A stretch of 64,000 nucleotides of DNA from Streptomyces bottropensis ATCC 25435. Lineage in GTDB: Bacteria > Actinomycetota > Actinomycetes > Streptomycetales > Streptomycetaceae. Made by a program: the position numbers and the translations under genes. Below are positions 50,552 to 57,872 of this stretch, piece by piece. The notes below the pieces were generated by a model. It searched no databases. It saw only the letters and a program-made list of their open reading frames with translations, and was not told the origin of the DNA. Numbering within the stretch: position 1 is the first letter of the stretch; each line of letters begins with the position of its first letter. Where the stretch lies: assembly GCF_000383595.1 (NCBI RefSeq), contig NZ_KB911581.1, forward strand, positions 4,310,496-4,374,495, read 5' to 3'.

Positions 50552-50835
50552 GCGGGAAGTCGTGCGTCGAGGGGTCCGGCGGCCTGCCGGCGGCGTCGCG
50601 TGGCGTGCCGGAAGCGGGTCAGCACGATCGTGACGACCGCGACGAACACCACCACGCTCACCGTCAGCGCGAGGGGGCCGAGCAGGCTCCACCGGTCGCG
50701 CAGGGAGCCGAAGACATGTGGCAGGAACTCCGTCACGCCGAAGAAGGCCGCGCCCGCCAGCACCGCCCCCGCGCAGAACGCGAAGACCATCTCCGTGGTC
50801 ATCGCGTCCCGTTCGGCCTGCGTCCGTCTCCCCAT
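50512..50835 (-). CDS. DUF6332 small membrane protein
   Basis: 107 residues with two membrane helices (VFAFCAGAVLAGAAFFGV and LLGPLALTVSVVVFVAVVTIVL) and a basic C-terminal tail. N-terminus GRRTQAERDAMTTEMVF is typical of Streptomyces DUF6332 proteins, function unknown. Its 3' end overlaps the end of the response-regulator remnant on the other strand. No ribosome site is visible before the ATG at 50835. Confidence 0.78.
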   Translation of the reverse strand: MGRRTQAERDAMTTEMVFAFCAGAVLAGAAFFGVTEFLPHVFGSLRDRWSLLGPLALTVSVVVFVAVVTIVLTRFRHATRRRRQAAGPLDARLPAQPSQPGRTNPDS

Positions 50836-50898
50836 GAGCCGAGTGTGGGGGCGGCGGGCCCGGCGGACAAGGCGGCGGGCGCACCCGCCGGGCCGGGA

Positions 50899-51639
50899 TC
50901 AGCCGATACCCGAGGTTTCCCGCCACAGCCGCGCGAGGGCGGGGTCTCCGGTGACGGCGGGGAGGTCGAGCCGGTTCCACAGGGACAGGTACAGGCGGGG
51001 CGCCGGGCCCGCGATCTCGCAGTCGGCGTCACCCGCCCCCGCCGCTTCCGCGCGCCGCGCCACGGGCGGCTCCGAGGACAGCCGTACGGTCCAGGCGGCG
51101 TCCGTGTCGGTGGCCCGCACCCGCAGGACGCGCGGCGCCGCGGTACGCGCCCGGCTTCTGCCGCCGGCGTGGAAGCCGAGCAGCAGTTCGTCGATGCCGT
51201 CCACGGCGAAGTCCACGGCGGGCAGGCCGAGTTCGCCGCCGAGCGCGGACTCGGCGTCGGCGCGGTGCACGGCGGTCTCGTGGGCCTGGCGGCGCGCCCA
51301 GAAGGCCCGCGGGGAGGGCGCGGGCAGAAAGCTCCAGCAGTCGGCGTCGGCGGGCGTGGTGCGCAGCGTCTCGACGAGGCGACGGTGCCCCTCCTCGAAC
51401 CAGGTCAGCAGTAGGGCGCCGTCCAGCTCCGGGCCGTCGGTGAGGGGCCGGGGCGACGGGTGCCGGTCGACGAGGAACGCCGTGGCCCAGCGGTGCACGG
51501 CCCCCGTGTGGCGGACCAGGTCCCGCACCCGCCACTCGGGACAGGTCGGCACCTCGGCGTCCGTACCGGCCTTCCGGGCGGCCACGGCGAGCCGGCGGCC
51601 CTCTTCGTCCAGGGCTCTGATGTGTTCGGCGGTCTCCAT
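50899..51639 (-). CDS. Maleylpyruvate isomerase / DinB-fold protein
   Basis: 246 residues. Mycothiol-dependent maleylpyruvate isomerase-like N-terminal domain: AEVPTCPEWRVRDLVRHTGAVHRWA with the first metal His, FWARRQAHETAVHRADAESALG with the two further His ligands (HExxxHRxD), then a C-terminal SCP2-like domain. Such proteins are mycothiol-dependent transferases or detoxifying enzymes. Start ATG 51639. Immediately downstream of tgmB on the same strand with a 116-nt gap, so it may or may not belong to that locus. Confidence 0.85.
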   Translation of the reverse strand: METAEHIRALDEEGRRLAVAARKAGTDAEVPTCPEWRVRDLVRHTGAVHRWATAFLVDRHPSPRPLTDGPELDGALLLTWFEEGHRRLVETLRTTPADADCWSFLPAPSPRAFWARRQAHETAVHRADAESALGGELGLPAVDFAVDGIDELLLGFHAGGRSRARTAAPRVLRVRATDTDAAWTVRLSSEPPVARRAEAAGAGDADCEIAGPAPRLYLSLWNRLDLPAVTGDPALARLWRETSGIG

Positions 51640-51755
51640 GGGGCGAGTCTGCCGGACGGCGACGCGTGCGAGGCGCCCGCCCCGGCCGGGGCGGGCGCCT
51701 CGGTTCAGCTACGGGTCGGCCGGGATGGCAGGTCGTCCGGGACGCATCCGGAATG

Positions 51756-52739
51756 TCAGGGTGTCGCCCGGATCCGGTCGTCGCGGCGCGCTCCCGCCCC
51801 TGGTTCCTCCCGCGCCAGCCATTCGGCGACGCTGTGGGCGATCGGCTGGCCGGTGTCCATCTCCACGAACCCGAACTGGCCGGACTGGTTGCACTCCAGG
51901 AACCACCAGATCCCGTCCGCGTCCTCCGCGAAGTCGAAGGCCCCGTAGGCGAGTTCGGCGTCACGGAGGTAGGCGTGTACGGCCGTGGCGGTGCGCGCCG
52001 GGACCTCGACCGGCTGCCAGGGTGCGGCGGAGGGGGCGAAGCGGACGTCCACCTCGTCGGGGTGCGCGTCCGGGGCGACCGCCTTGCGGGCGGCCAGCAT
52101 GCGGTCGCCGACGACGGTGAGCCGGATGTCGGCGGTCTTGGCGATCCGGCGCTGCAGCAGCGTCGGGCCGAACGCGACGGCGGTGAAGTCCGTGCCGGGC
52201 GCGACGCGGCTGGTGGGGACCGTACTGGCGGGCGCCTGCGGGTGGGTGCCGGAGACGGGCTTCACCACCAGGTCCGGGAAGCGTTCGGCGAAGTCGCGGG
52301 CGGCCTGCGGGAACGTGGTGATCAGCGTGGCCGGCACGGGGAGCCCGCAGCGCTGGGCGTGCCGGAGCTGCCACGGCTTGTGACGGGCCCTGCGGGCCGC
52401 GTCCGGGTCGTTCATCCAGCGGGCGCCCGTGCCGCGCAGCATGCCGTACAGGGCCTGCCTGGACTCCTCGGTGAGCCAGGGGGACGGCTCGGCGACCCCG
52501 GCGGCCGGAAGGCCGGGCCGGCGCAGCCAGATGGACCGCAGCCCGGTCATGCTCACCAGACGCCCTCCCGCGGACAGCTGCCCGTGGAACGAGCCGTGCA
52601 CGTACTCGCCGGAGAGCGCCACCGCGCCGGGCAGGTCGGCGGGGTCGAGCCGGACCACCGGTACGCCGGTCCTGTTGAGGCGAGCCACGACCAGATCCGC
52701 CGTCACATCCTGTTCGCAGGTGAGGATCAATACCGTCAT
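51756..52739 (-). CDS. tgmB: ATP-grasp ribosomal-peptide maturase TgmB
   Basis: 327 residues. N-terminal pre-ATP-grasp domain (TVLILTCEQDVTADLVVARLNRTGVPVVRLDPADLPG), substrate-binding SIWLRRPG loop, then ATP-grasp: LVVKPVSGTHPQAP, FGPTLLQRRIAKTADIRLTVVGDRMLAARK, YGAFDFAEDADGIWWFLECNQSGQFGFVE with the Mg-ligand Asp, Glu and Asn. Belongs to graspetide (omega-ester peptide) ligases. It should link Thr/Ser/Lys side chains of TgmA to Asp/Glu. tgmA lies 16 nt upstream. ATG at 52739, no strong ribosome site, so translation may depend on tgmA. Confidence 0.93.
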   Translation of the reverse strand: MTVLILTCEQDVTADLVVARLNRTGVPVVRLDPADLPGAVALSGEYVHGSFHGQLSAGGRLVSMTGLRSIWLRRPGLPAAGVAEPSPWLTEESRQALYGMLRGTGARWMNDPDAARRARHKPWQLRHAQRCGLPVPATLITTFPQAARDFAERFPDLVVKPVSGTHPQAPASTVPTSRVAPGTDFTAVAFGPTLLQRRIAKTADIRLTVVGDRMLAARKAVAPDAHPDEVDVRFAPSAAPWQPVEVPARTATAVHAYLRDAELAYGAFDFAEDADGIWWFLECNQSGQFGFVEMDTGQPIAHSVAEWLAREEPGAGARRDDRIRATP

Positions 52740-52755
52740 TGTCGCGAATCCGCGT

Positions 52756-52947
52756 TCAGTCGTCGAAATGGGTCTTCGATCCCGCCGTGGAGGTGGTCGC
52801 CCCCAATTCCCGCATCAAGCCCTGGTCATGTGCGGCTATCCGCCCGTCGGCGAGCACGTTCAACTGCAGCCCGGAGTCGTAGGTGTACGGAGCGCTGAAC
52901 TCCAACTGCTCAGCGGTGCGAGCATAGTTGAGCACGAACAGTCGCAT
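52756..52947 (-). CDS. tgmA: Graspetide precursor peptide TgmA
   Basis: 63 residues. Leader MRLFVLNYARTAEQLEFS and YTYDSGLQLNVLADGRIAA match the conserved leader of ATP-grasp-modified RiPP precursors (TgmA group); the C-terminal core LGATTSTAGSKTHFDD offers four Thr/Ser near its start, one Lys and Thr, and a terminal Asp pair. Ring bonds would join hydroxyls or the amine to the Asp carboxylates. AAGGAG precedes ATG 52947. An in-frame ATG at 53070 would add 41 residues, but it lacks a ribosome site and reads through the 5'-UTR hairpin. Confidence 0.9.
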   Translation of the reverse strand: MRLFVLNYARTAEQLEFSAPYTYDSGLQLNVLADGRIAAHDQGLMRELGATTSTAGSKTHFDD

Positions 52948-52965
52948 CGTTTCTCCTTGTTCGGG

Positions 52966-52987
52966 ACCATCCGGAAAAGCGGATGGT
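52966..52987 (-). promoter_or_regulatory. Hairpin in the tgmA 5' leader
   Basis: ACCATCCG (52966-52973) and its exact complement (52980-52987) around GAAAAG, 18 nt before the tgmA start codon and next to its ribosome site. It could shade the site or stabilise the mRNA. A TATAAC hexamer at 53041-53036 on this strand may be the -10. Confidence 0.5.
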
Positions 52988-53126
52988 GACGCTCCGGCCG
53001 CTCTCTGTTCGGCCGGGTCGCAGTGCCTCCAGGGAGTTATACGAATCGAACGACTGAATGGTTGCCTCATGTTCTCGAAGGGCTGACTTCATGCACCGCG
53101 CGGTGTCACGAGGCAACGGTGAGTGG

Positions 53127-54377
53127 TCATTTCGCGGCCGAGTGGCGGGTGTTGAACGCGATGGCGGAGGCGAACGCGGCGAGTACCGCGACGCTCGTGA
53201 GCGCGGCGGGCAGGGAGAACCATTCGGCCATGAAACCGATCGCGGGCGGGCCGAGGAGCATGCCGAGATACCCGAGGGTGGAGGCCGTGGCCACTCCGCC
53301 GGGCCCGGCCAGGGCGCCGGCGCGTTCGATGGCGACGGGGAAGATGTTGGCGAGGCCCAGACCGGTGACGGCGAAGCCGAGCAGGGTCGCCCACACGGAG
53401 GGTGCGAGGGAGCCGAGCAGCATGCCGGCCGTCGCGGTCGCGCCACCGGCCACGAGCACCGTGGTCCGGCCCAGGCGTTCCAGGAGGGTCGTCCCGGTGA
53501 GCCGGCCGATCGTCATGGCCAGCGCGAAACACGAGTAACCGATCGCCGCGACCCCGGGTGAGGCGTCCAGGTCCGCCTCCAGGTGCAGAGCGCCCCAGTC
53601 GGCCAGCGCCCCCTCGCCGTAGGCCGTGCACCCGGCGATCAGGCCGAGGACGACGACCGGGCCGCGCGTGCGGCGGTCGGGGCGGCCCGCGCCGGGTGAG
53701 TCGCGGGACTCGGCCGCGCGAACCTCCTGCCCGGGGGTGCGAGCCGGCGGCGCCGGGGGCGTGTGGCGCAGCAGGGTGGGCGCGGCGACGGCGGTGACCA
53801 GCAGACCGGCCACGGTGATGCCGAGCAGATGGCCGGTGGGCGACAGGGAGCCCGCGACCAGGCTGCCGAGCCCCGCCCCGAACATGCCGCCGAGACTGAA
53901 CGCGGCGTGGAAACTGGGCATGACGGGTCGCCCCAGCGCGGCCACCAGATCCACGGCGGCGCTGTTGAAGGCGACGTTGATCCCGCCGAAGGCCGCGCCG
54001 AAGACCAGCAGTACCGCGCCCAGGGCGAGCGCCGAGTGGGTGAGCGGGGGCAGGGCCACGCTGAGGGACAGCAGGACGGCACAGGCGACCGTCACCGGGT
54101 GGCTGCCGAAGCGGCGGCAGAGCCGGCCGGTGAGCATCATCGTGATCACCGCTCCGGCGGACACACCGAGCAGTGCCAGCCCCAGCGCGCCGGGCGACGC
54201 GCCGGTCTGCTCCTTGATCGCGGGGATTCTGACCACCCAGCCGGCGAAGACGAAGCCGTCGAGGGCGAAGAAGGCGGTGATGGCGATGCGGAGGGTGCGA
54301 AGGTCGCGGAGGCGCGCGAGGTCGCTGTCGTGGCCCGGCACGGCACTGTGCGTTCGGGTTTTGTTTATTCGCGGCAC
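53127..54377 (-). CDS. MFS transporter
   Basis: 416 residues from GTG 54377, about 12 membrane helices in two halves separated by a cytoplasmic loop (PPAPPARTPGQEVRAAES ... DRRTRG). MFS motif A-like GRLCRRFGSHPV after helix 2 and helix-5 segment FGGINVAFNSAAVDLVAALG. Resembles the FucP/YbjJ-like group of sugar or drug exporters. It lies upstream of tgmA on the same strand, so it could export the peptide, but 179 nt and an apparent separate promoter lie between. Confidence 0.85.
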   Translation of the reverse strand: MPRINKTRTHSAVPGHDSDLARLRDLRTLRIAITAFFALDGFVFAGWVVRIPAIKEQTGASPGALGLALLGVSAGAVITMMLTGRLCRRFGSHPVTVACAVLLSLSVALPPLTHSALALGAVLLVFGAAFGGINVAFNSAAVDLVAALGRPVMPSFHAAFSLGGMFGAGLGSLVAGSLSPTGHLLGITVAGLLVTAVAAPTLLRHTPPAPPARTPGQEVRAAESRDSPGAGRPDRRTRGPVVVLGLIAGCTAYGEGALADWGALHLEADLDASPGVAAIGYSCFALAMTIGRLTGTTLLERLGRTTVLVAGGATATAGMLLGSLAPSVWATLLGFAVTGLGLANIFPVAIERAGALAGPGGVATASTLGYLGMLLGPPAIGFMAEWFSLPAALTSVAVLAAFASAIAFNTRHSAAK

Positions 54378-54383
54378 AAAATG

Positions 54384-54413
54384 AGGCTAAGTGGGGGCCG
54401 GGGGCTGGGGCAA
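54384..54413 (-). promoter_or_regulatory. Leaderless promoter of MFS gene
   Basis: Minus strand TTGCCC (54413-54408), 18-nt spacer, TAGCCT (54389-54384), then six nt to the GTG at 54377. No ribosome site, consistent with a leaderless mRNA. Confidence 0.55.
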
Positions 54414-54532
54414 GGTGTGCCGGGTCGCGGCGCCCTGCCTGGGCTGGGGGAGGTCTCGGTCTCCCGACCGGGGCGCGGTGAGAGTGGGGGCGCGCCGGGA
54501 GGGAAGGCCGCACCGCCGTACGAACATGCGCA

Positions 54533-54580
54533 CCAGTGCCAGTGCCAGTGCCAGTGCCAGTGCCAGTGCCAGTGCCAGTG
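54533..54580. repeat. Hexanucleotide tandem repeat (CCAGTG)x8
   Basis: Eight perfect CCAGTG units in 48 bp, in the 469-nt gap between the MFS and leader ORF genes. No gene is supported across it. Perfect identity suggests recent slippage, so the copy number probably varies between strains. Confidence 0.95.
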
Positions 54581-54782
54581 CCGGCGCCCGCACTCCGGCG
54601 CGGTGAGCAGTGGAGGCGCGCCCCGGGCGGCGTGATCCGCCCGGCCGCGCGGGCCCGACGATCGTCGGCTCGGACGACCCCGGCCGCGGCGGGCCCACCG
54701 CGCTGCCTTGAGGGTCGACGCCCACGGCCGCCGTTCCGGCCTTCGTGTGCGCTCATTTCACATGCACGTACAACTAATGTCC

Positions 54783-54813
54783 TTGACACCTTCCCAGGCC
54801 GACGACATAGGTT
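54783..54813 (+). promoter_or_regulatory. Promoter of the leader-monooxygenase operon
   Basis: TTGACA (54783-54788), 19-nt spacer, TAGGTT (54808-54813). It gives a short 5' UTR of about 25 nt with GGAG six nt before the leader ATG at 54847. Confidence 0.7.
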
Positions 54814-54846
54814 GAAGCGGTAACCGCTGGACGGTTGGAGGCCCTG

Positions 54847-55119
54847 ATGCACGTACGTGACGCGGCACCGCACGGTGCCGGCGCGGGTACGTGGCTGATC
54901 ACCCGGCGGCATGTCGACTACTGCCGTACCGCCTCCGCCGTCTGTCCTTCCGCACGCGTCCGACCCCCGTCGGCCATCGGGCCGGCCGTCTCGTCGTGCC
55001 CTCGGAAGGAACACACCCCATGTCCGGCCCTGCCCTGCGCCTCGCCGTCGAACTCGACGGCGACGGCGCCCATCCCGCGGCCTGGCGCCGCGCCGCGCAC
55101 TCTCCCGACCATCTGCTGA
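54847..55119 (+). CDS. Leader-peptide ORF (RRHVD...C type) overlapping the monooxygenase gene
   Basis: The ATG at 54847 has a good ribosome site (GGAG, six nt upstream). Its first residues carry the Streptomyces leader motif WLITRRHVDYCRTASAVCPS: Arg-Arg-His-Val-Asp, Arg and Cys at the usual spacing, with two cysteines. Unlike the short leader at 34003 this frame has no stop after the motif; it runs 90 codons and overlaps the next gene by 100 nt in another frame. It may therefore regulate the monooxygenase gene by translation through its start, or the stop has been lost by mutation. Confidence 0.6.
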   Translation: MHVRDAAPHGAGAGTWLITRRHVDYCRTASAVCPSARVRPPSAIGPAVSSCPRKEHTPCPALPCASPSNSTATAPIPRPGAAPRTLPTIC

Positions 55120-56123
55120 CCCCGCGCCGGGTGGCCCGTGTCGCCGCCGCAGCGGAGAACGCCGGGTTCACCCTCCTCACGCTCGACGACGGGGCCCTCC
55201 CGCCCTCCGCCGCCCCCGACACGGTCGGCCGGATCGGCGCGGTGGAGCGGGCCGCGTTCATCGCCGCCTCGACGAGCGTCGTCGGTGTCGCGCCGGTCGT
55301 GGCCCTCACGTACGCCGAACCGTTCCACGTCTCCAGTCAGTTGGCGTCCCTCGACCACGTCTCCGTCGGGCGCGCCGGGTGGGTGGTCGGCGAGGAGACG
55401 CGACCCGAGGCGGCACGTGCCTGGGGCCGCCCCCTCGTCGACGGGGCCGCCGCCCGGGCCCGCGAGTCCCGTGACGGAGTCGAGGCGGTGCGCGCGCTGT
55501 GGGACTCGTGGGAGGACGACGCCGTCATCCGTTCCGTGGCCACCAGCCGGTATCTCGACCGTGACCGGCTCCACTACGTCGACTTCACCGGCGACACCTT
55601 CACGGTGAAGGGGCCGGCGATCGTGCCGCGTCCCCCGCAGGGGCAGGTCGTCGTGCTCGGCCACCCCGGCACGGTGCCCGCCGAGCAGCTCGACGTGGCC
55701 CTCGTGTCGGGCCGTGACCTCGCCGCCGTCGCGGCCGCCGCCCGAGCCGGGACGCCCCGGACCTTCGCCGAGATCGAGGTCGCCCTCGACACCGCGCACG
55801 CCACGGCCGAGGAACGCGTCGCCGACCTCGAACAGCACGCGCCCTGGGCCGATCGCGGACGGCTGCGCCACATCGGCTCCGCCGCCGGACTCGCCGCGCT
55901 GCTGGAGCGGCTGCGGGGCGTCGTGGACGGCGTACGGCTGCGTCCGCTGGTGCTGGACGAGGACCTGCCGGAGCTGTCCCGGCTGGTACTGCCGCATCTC
56001 TTCGAACGGCGGTACGCGGTCCGTCCGTTGTCCGGCGCATCCCTGCGCACCCACCTGGGCCTGGAGCGGCCCGCCAACCGCTACGCCACCACGGCGGCCC
56101 AGGTCGGGGAGGGGACCCGATGA
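55020..56123 (+). CDS. LLM-class flavin-dependent oxidoreductase
   Basis: 367 residues, bacterial-luciferase-like TIM barrel. LRLAVELDGDGAHPAAWR start, AAAENAGFTLLTLDDG, STSVVGVAPVVALTYAEPFHVSSQLASLDHVSVGRAGWVVGEE (the conserved VSxGRxGW strip), VRALWDSWEDDAVIR, VDFTGDTFTVKGPAIVPRPPQGQ and HIGSAAGLAALLERL. Uses FMNH2 from a separate reductase; substrate might be a sulfonate, nitrilotriacetate or a thioether. ATG at 55020 with GGAAGGA. Stop overlaps the next start (ATGA). Confidence 0.88.
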   Translation: MSGPALRLAVELDGDGAHPAAWRRAAHSPDHLLTPRRVARVAAAAENAGFTLLTLDDGALPPSAAPDTVGRIGAVERAAFIAASTSVVGVAPVVALTYAEPFHVSSQLASLDHVSVGRAGWVVGEETRPEAARAWGRPLVDGAAARARESRDGVEAVRALWDSWEDDAVIRSVATSRYLDRDRLHYVDFTGDTFTVKGPAIVPRPPQGQVVVLGHPGTVPAEQLDVALVSGRDLAAVAAAARAGTPRTFAEIEVALDTAHATAEERVADLEQHAPWADRGRLRHIGSAAGLAALLERLRGVVDGVRLRPLVLDEDLPELSRLVLPHLFERRYAVRPLSGASLRTHLGLERPANRYATTAAQVGEGTR

Positions 56124-56144
56124 CCCGCACCGATCCGCTCGACG

Positions 56145-56151
56145 CCCCCCC
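56145..56151 (+). repeat. C7 homopolymer at the break in the second monooxygenase gene
   Basis: Seven C residues nine codons after the ATG at 56120. With six C the ATG frame would read DAPRPDAQLHLGVFF and join the enzyme's N-terminus; with seven it goes out of frame. Confidence 0.85.
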
Positions 56152-56165
56152 GCCCCGACGCGCAG

Positions 56166-57521
56166 TTGCACCTCGGGGTCTTCTTCCAGGGCGTCAACCA
56201 CTGGACCATCTGGTCCGACCCGGCCAGCGGCAGCCAGATGGACCCGGCCGGCATCCGGCAGGTGGCCCGGACCGCCGAACGGGGCCTGTTCGACGCCTTC
56301 TTCCTCGGGGAGGGGCTGCGGCTGCGCGAGGTCGACGGGAGGATCCACGATCTCGATGTCGCCGGGCGCCCGGACGCCATCACCCAGCTCGCCGCCCTGG
56401 CCGCCGTCACCGACCGGATCGGCCTGGTCTCCACCTCCAACACCACCTTCAACGAGGCCCCCGACCTCGCCCGTCGGCTGTCCGGCCTCGACCTGCTCTC
56501 CGAGGGCCGCGCCGGCTGGAACGTGGTGACCACCGACAACGCCTGGACCGGGGAGAACTTCCGCCGCGGCGGCTACCTCGACCACGCCGACCGGTACACG
56601 CGCGCCGAGGAGTTCCTCACCGTGGCCCGCGCCCTCTGGGACGGCTGGAAGGACGGTGCCGTCTCCGGGTCGCCCGGTGCCTCCGCCTGGGCGGCGCCCG
56701 GATCCGTCCGGCACGTACGCCACCGGGGGCCGCAGTTCGACGTGGACCTCGTGCCCACCCTGCCGCGCTCCCCGCAGGGCCACCCGGTGATCTTCCAGGC
56801 CGGCGACTCGGGTGAGGGCCGGGACTTCGCCGCCCGCAACGCCGATGTCATCTTCTCCGCGCACGGCGACGACCTCGACGACGCGCTGGCCTTCGCCGAG
56901 GACGTCCGACGCCGTCTGGCGGCCGTCGGCCGGCCCGGGGACGACCTGCGCATCCTCCCCGGTACGGAGATCATCATCGGGGCCACGCAGGAGGAGGCAC
57001 AGGAGAGGAAGCGCTGGATCCGCCGTCAACAGGTCACCCCCGCCACCGCGTTGGGCATCGCGGGGCTCCTGTGGAACCGCGACCTGTCCGACCGCGACGC
57101 CGACGGGCCGCTGCCGAAGGAGGATCCGGTCATCGCCGAGAACGACGGTTCCTTCGGCGCCCGCCGCATCGCCGACCCGCGCAAGGCGGTCGCCGAGTGG
57201 CGCGAGAAGGCCGAGGCGGGCGGCTGGTCGCTGCGTGAGACCGTCATCGCCCTCGGCCCGCAGCGCGGTCACGTCGGCACTCCCTCGGGCCTCGCGGACC
57301 GGTTCGCCCACTGGGTACGGCACGGCGCGGTCGACGGTTTCAACGTCACGCCGTACCTGATCCCCGACGGCCTCGACGACATCGTCGACCTGCTCGTCCC
57401 CGAACTGCAGGAGCGCGGCGTCTACCGGACCGCGTACACGGGGACCACGCTGCGTGACCATCTGGGCCTGCGTGAACCTCTCACCCACCGCTCCACGACG
57501 GCCGGCCGGCGCGTGGGCTGA
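56166..57521 (+). CDS. NtaA/DmoA-family FMN monooxygenase, N-terminus frameshifted
   Basis: 451 residues in the open frame from a TTG. Family match is strong: LHLGVFFQGVNHWTIWSDPASG, DAFFLGEGLRLR, STTFNEAPDLARRLSGLDLLSEGRAGWNVVTTDN, NFRRGGYLDHADRYTRAEEFLTVARALWDGW, HRGPQFDVDLVPTLPRSPQGHPVIFQAGDSGEGRDFAARNADVIF. Two-component FMNH2 monooxygenases of this type degrade nitrilotriacetate, DMS or related molecules. The likely true start, ATG 56120 overlapping the previous stop, is out of frame owing to a C7 run at 56145-56151. Either it is inactivated, or a sequencing error, or it starts at the TTG and lacks about 15 residues. Confidence 0.85.
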   Translation: MHLGVFFQGVNHWTIWSDPASGSQMDPAGIRQVARTAERGLFDAFFLGEGLRLREVDGRIHDLDVAGRPDAITQLAALAAVTDRIGLVSTSNTTFNEAPDLARRLSGLDLLSEGRAGWNVVTTDNAWTGENFRRGGYLDHADRYTRAEEFLTVARALWDGWKDGAVSGSPGASAWAAPGSVRHVRHRGPQFDVDLVPTLPRSPQGHPVIFQAGDSGEGRDFAARNADVIFSAHGDDLDDALAFAEDVRRRLAAVGRPGDDLRILPGTEIIIGATQEEAQERKRWIRRQQVTPATALGIAGLLWNRDLSDRDADGPLPKEDPVIAENDGSFGARRIADPRKAVAEWREKAEAGGWSLRETVIALGPQRGHVGTPSGLADRFAHWVRHGAVDGFNVTPYLIPDGLDDIVDLLVPELQERGVYRTAYTGTTLRDHLGLREPLTHRSTTAGRRVG

Positions 57522-57872
57522 TCCGCCCCGGGCGCCCGGCCGCGTCGAATCCTCATCGCCGCCATTCGCCGCCACGACGGAATGCGCGCGTCCGGAGAGG
57601 GAATGCGGGGGGCCGGGCCCCGGACGTGTGAAAGGAGCCGTGGGGAGAGGAGTCCGTGGGCAGAGGGTCCGCGGGCAAAGAAGTCCGTGGGCAAAGGACT
57701 CTCGTCCCCGCCCGGCCCTGTGCCGGGCGGCCGAACCATGAATTCGACACCATTTCCGCCACGTGCGGCGACATCCCGTCGAATCGCTATCCTTCTCGGC
57801 CGGTCATGGCCCTTTCGCTTGCGGTCGCCATGAGCCACGAGACAACTGACCTTATTCATAAGGCAGGTTGCC
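57522..57872. other. Gap between monooxygenase and copper ATPase genes
   Basis: 351 nt between convergent genes. It holds the 16-bp tandem repeats and, near the end, two small palindromes: CCTTAT-TC-ATAAGG (57850-57863) and AGGCA-GGT-TGCCT (57861-57873), the latter touching the stop of the ATPase gene. I see no gene here. Confidence 0.5.
57634..57697. repeat. Four tandem imperfect 16-bp repeats
   Basis: Units are GGAGCCGTGGGGAGAGG-like (57634-57650), AGTCCGTGGGCAGAGG (57651-57666), GTCCGCGGGCAAAGA (57667-57681) and AGTCCGTGGGCAAAGG (57682-57697). They lie in the gap between convergent genes and do not fold into a terminator. Confidence 0.75.

Noticed and set aside
54918..57575. 885-codon minus-strand frame
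   Set aside because: Opposite the two FMN monooxygenases, composition of GC-rich antisense, no recognisable domain.
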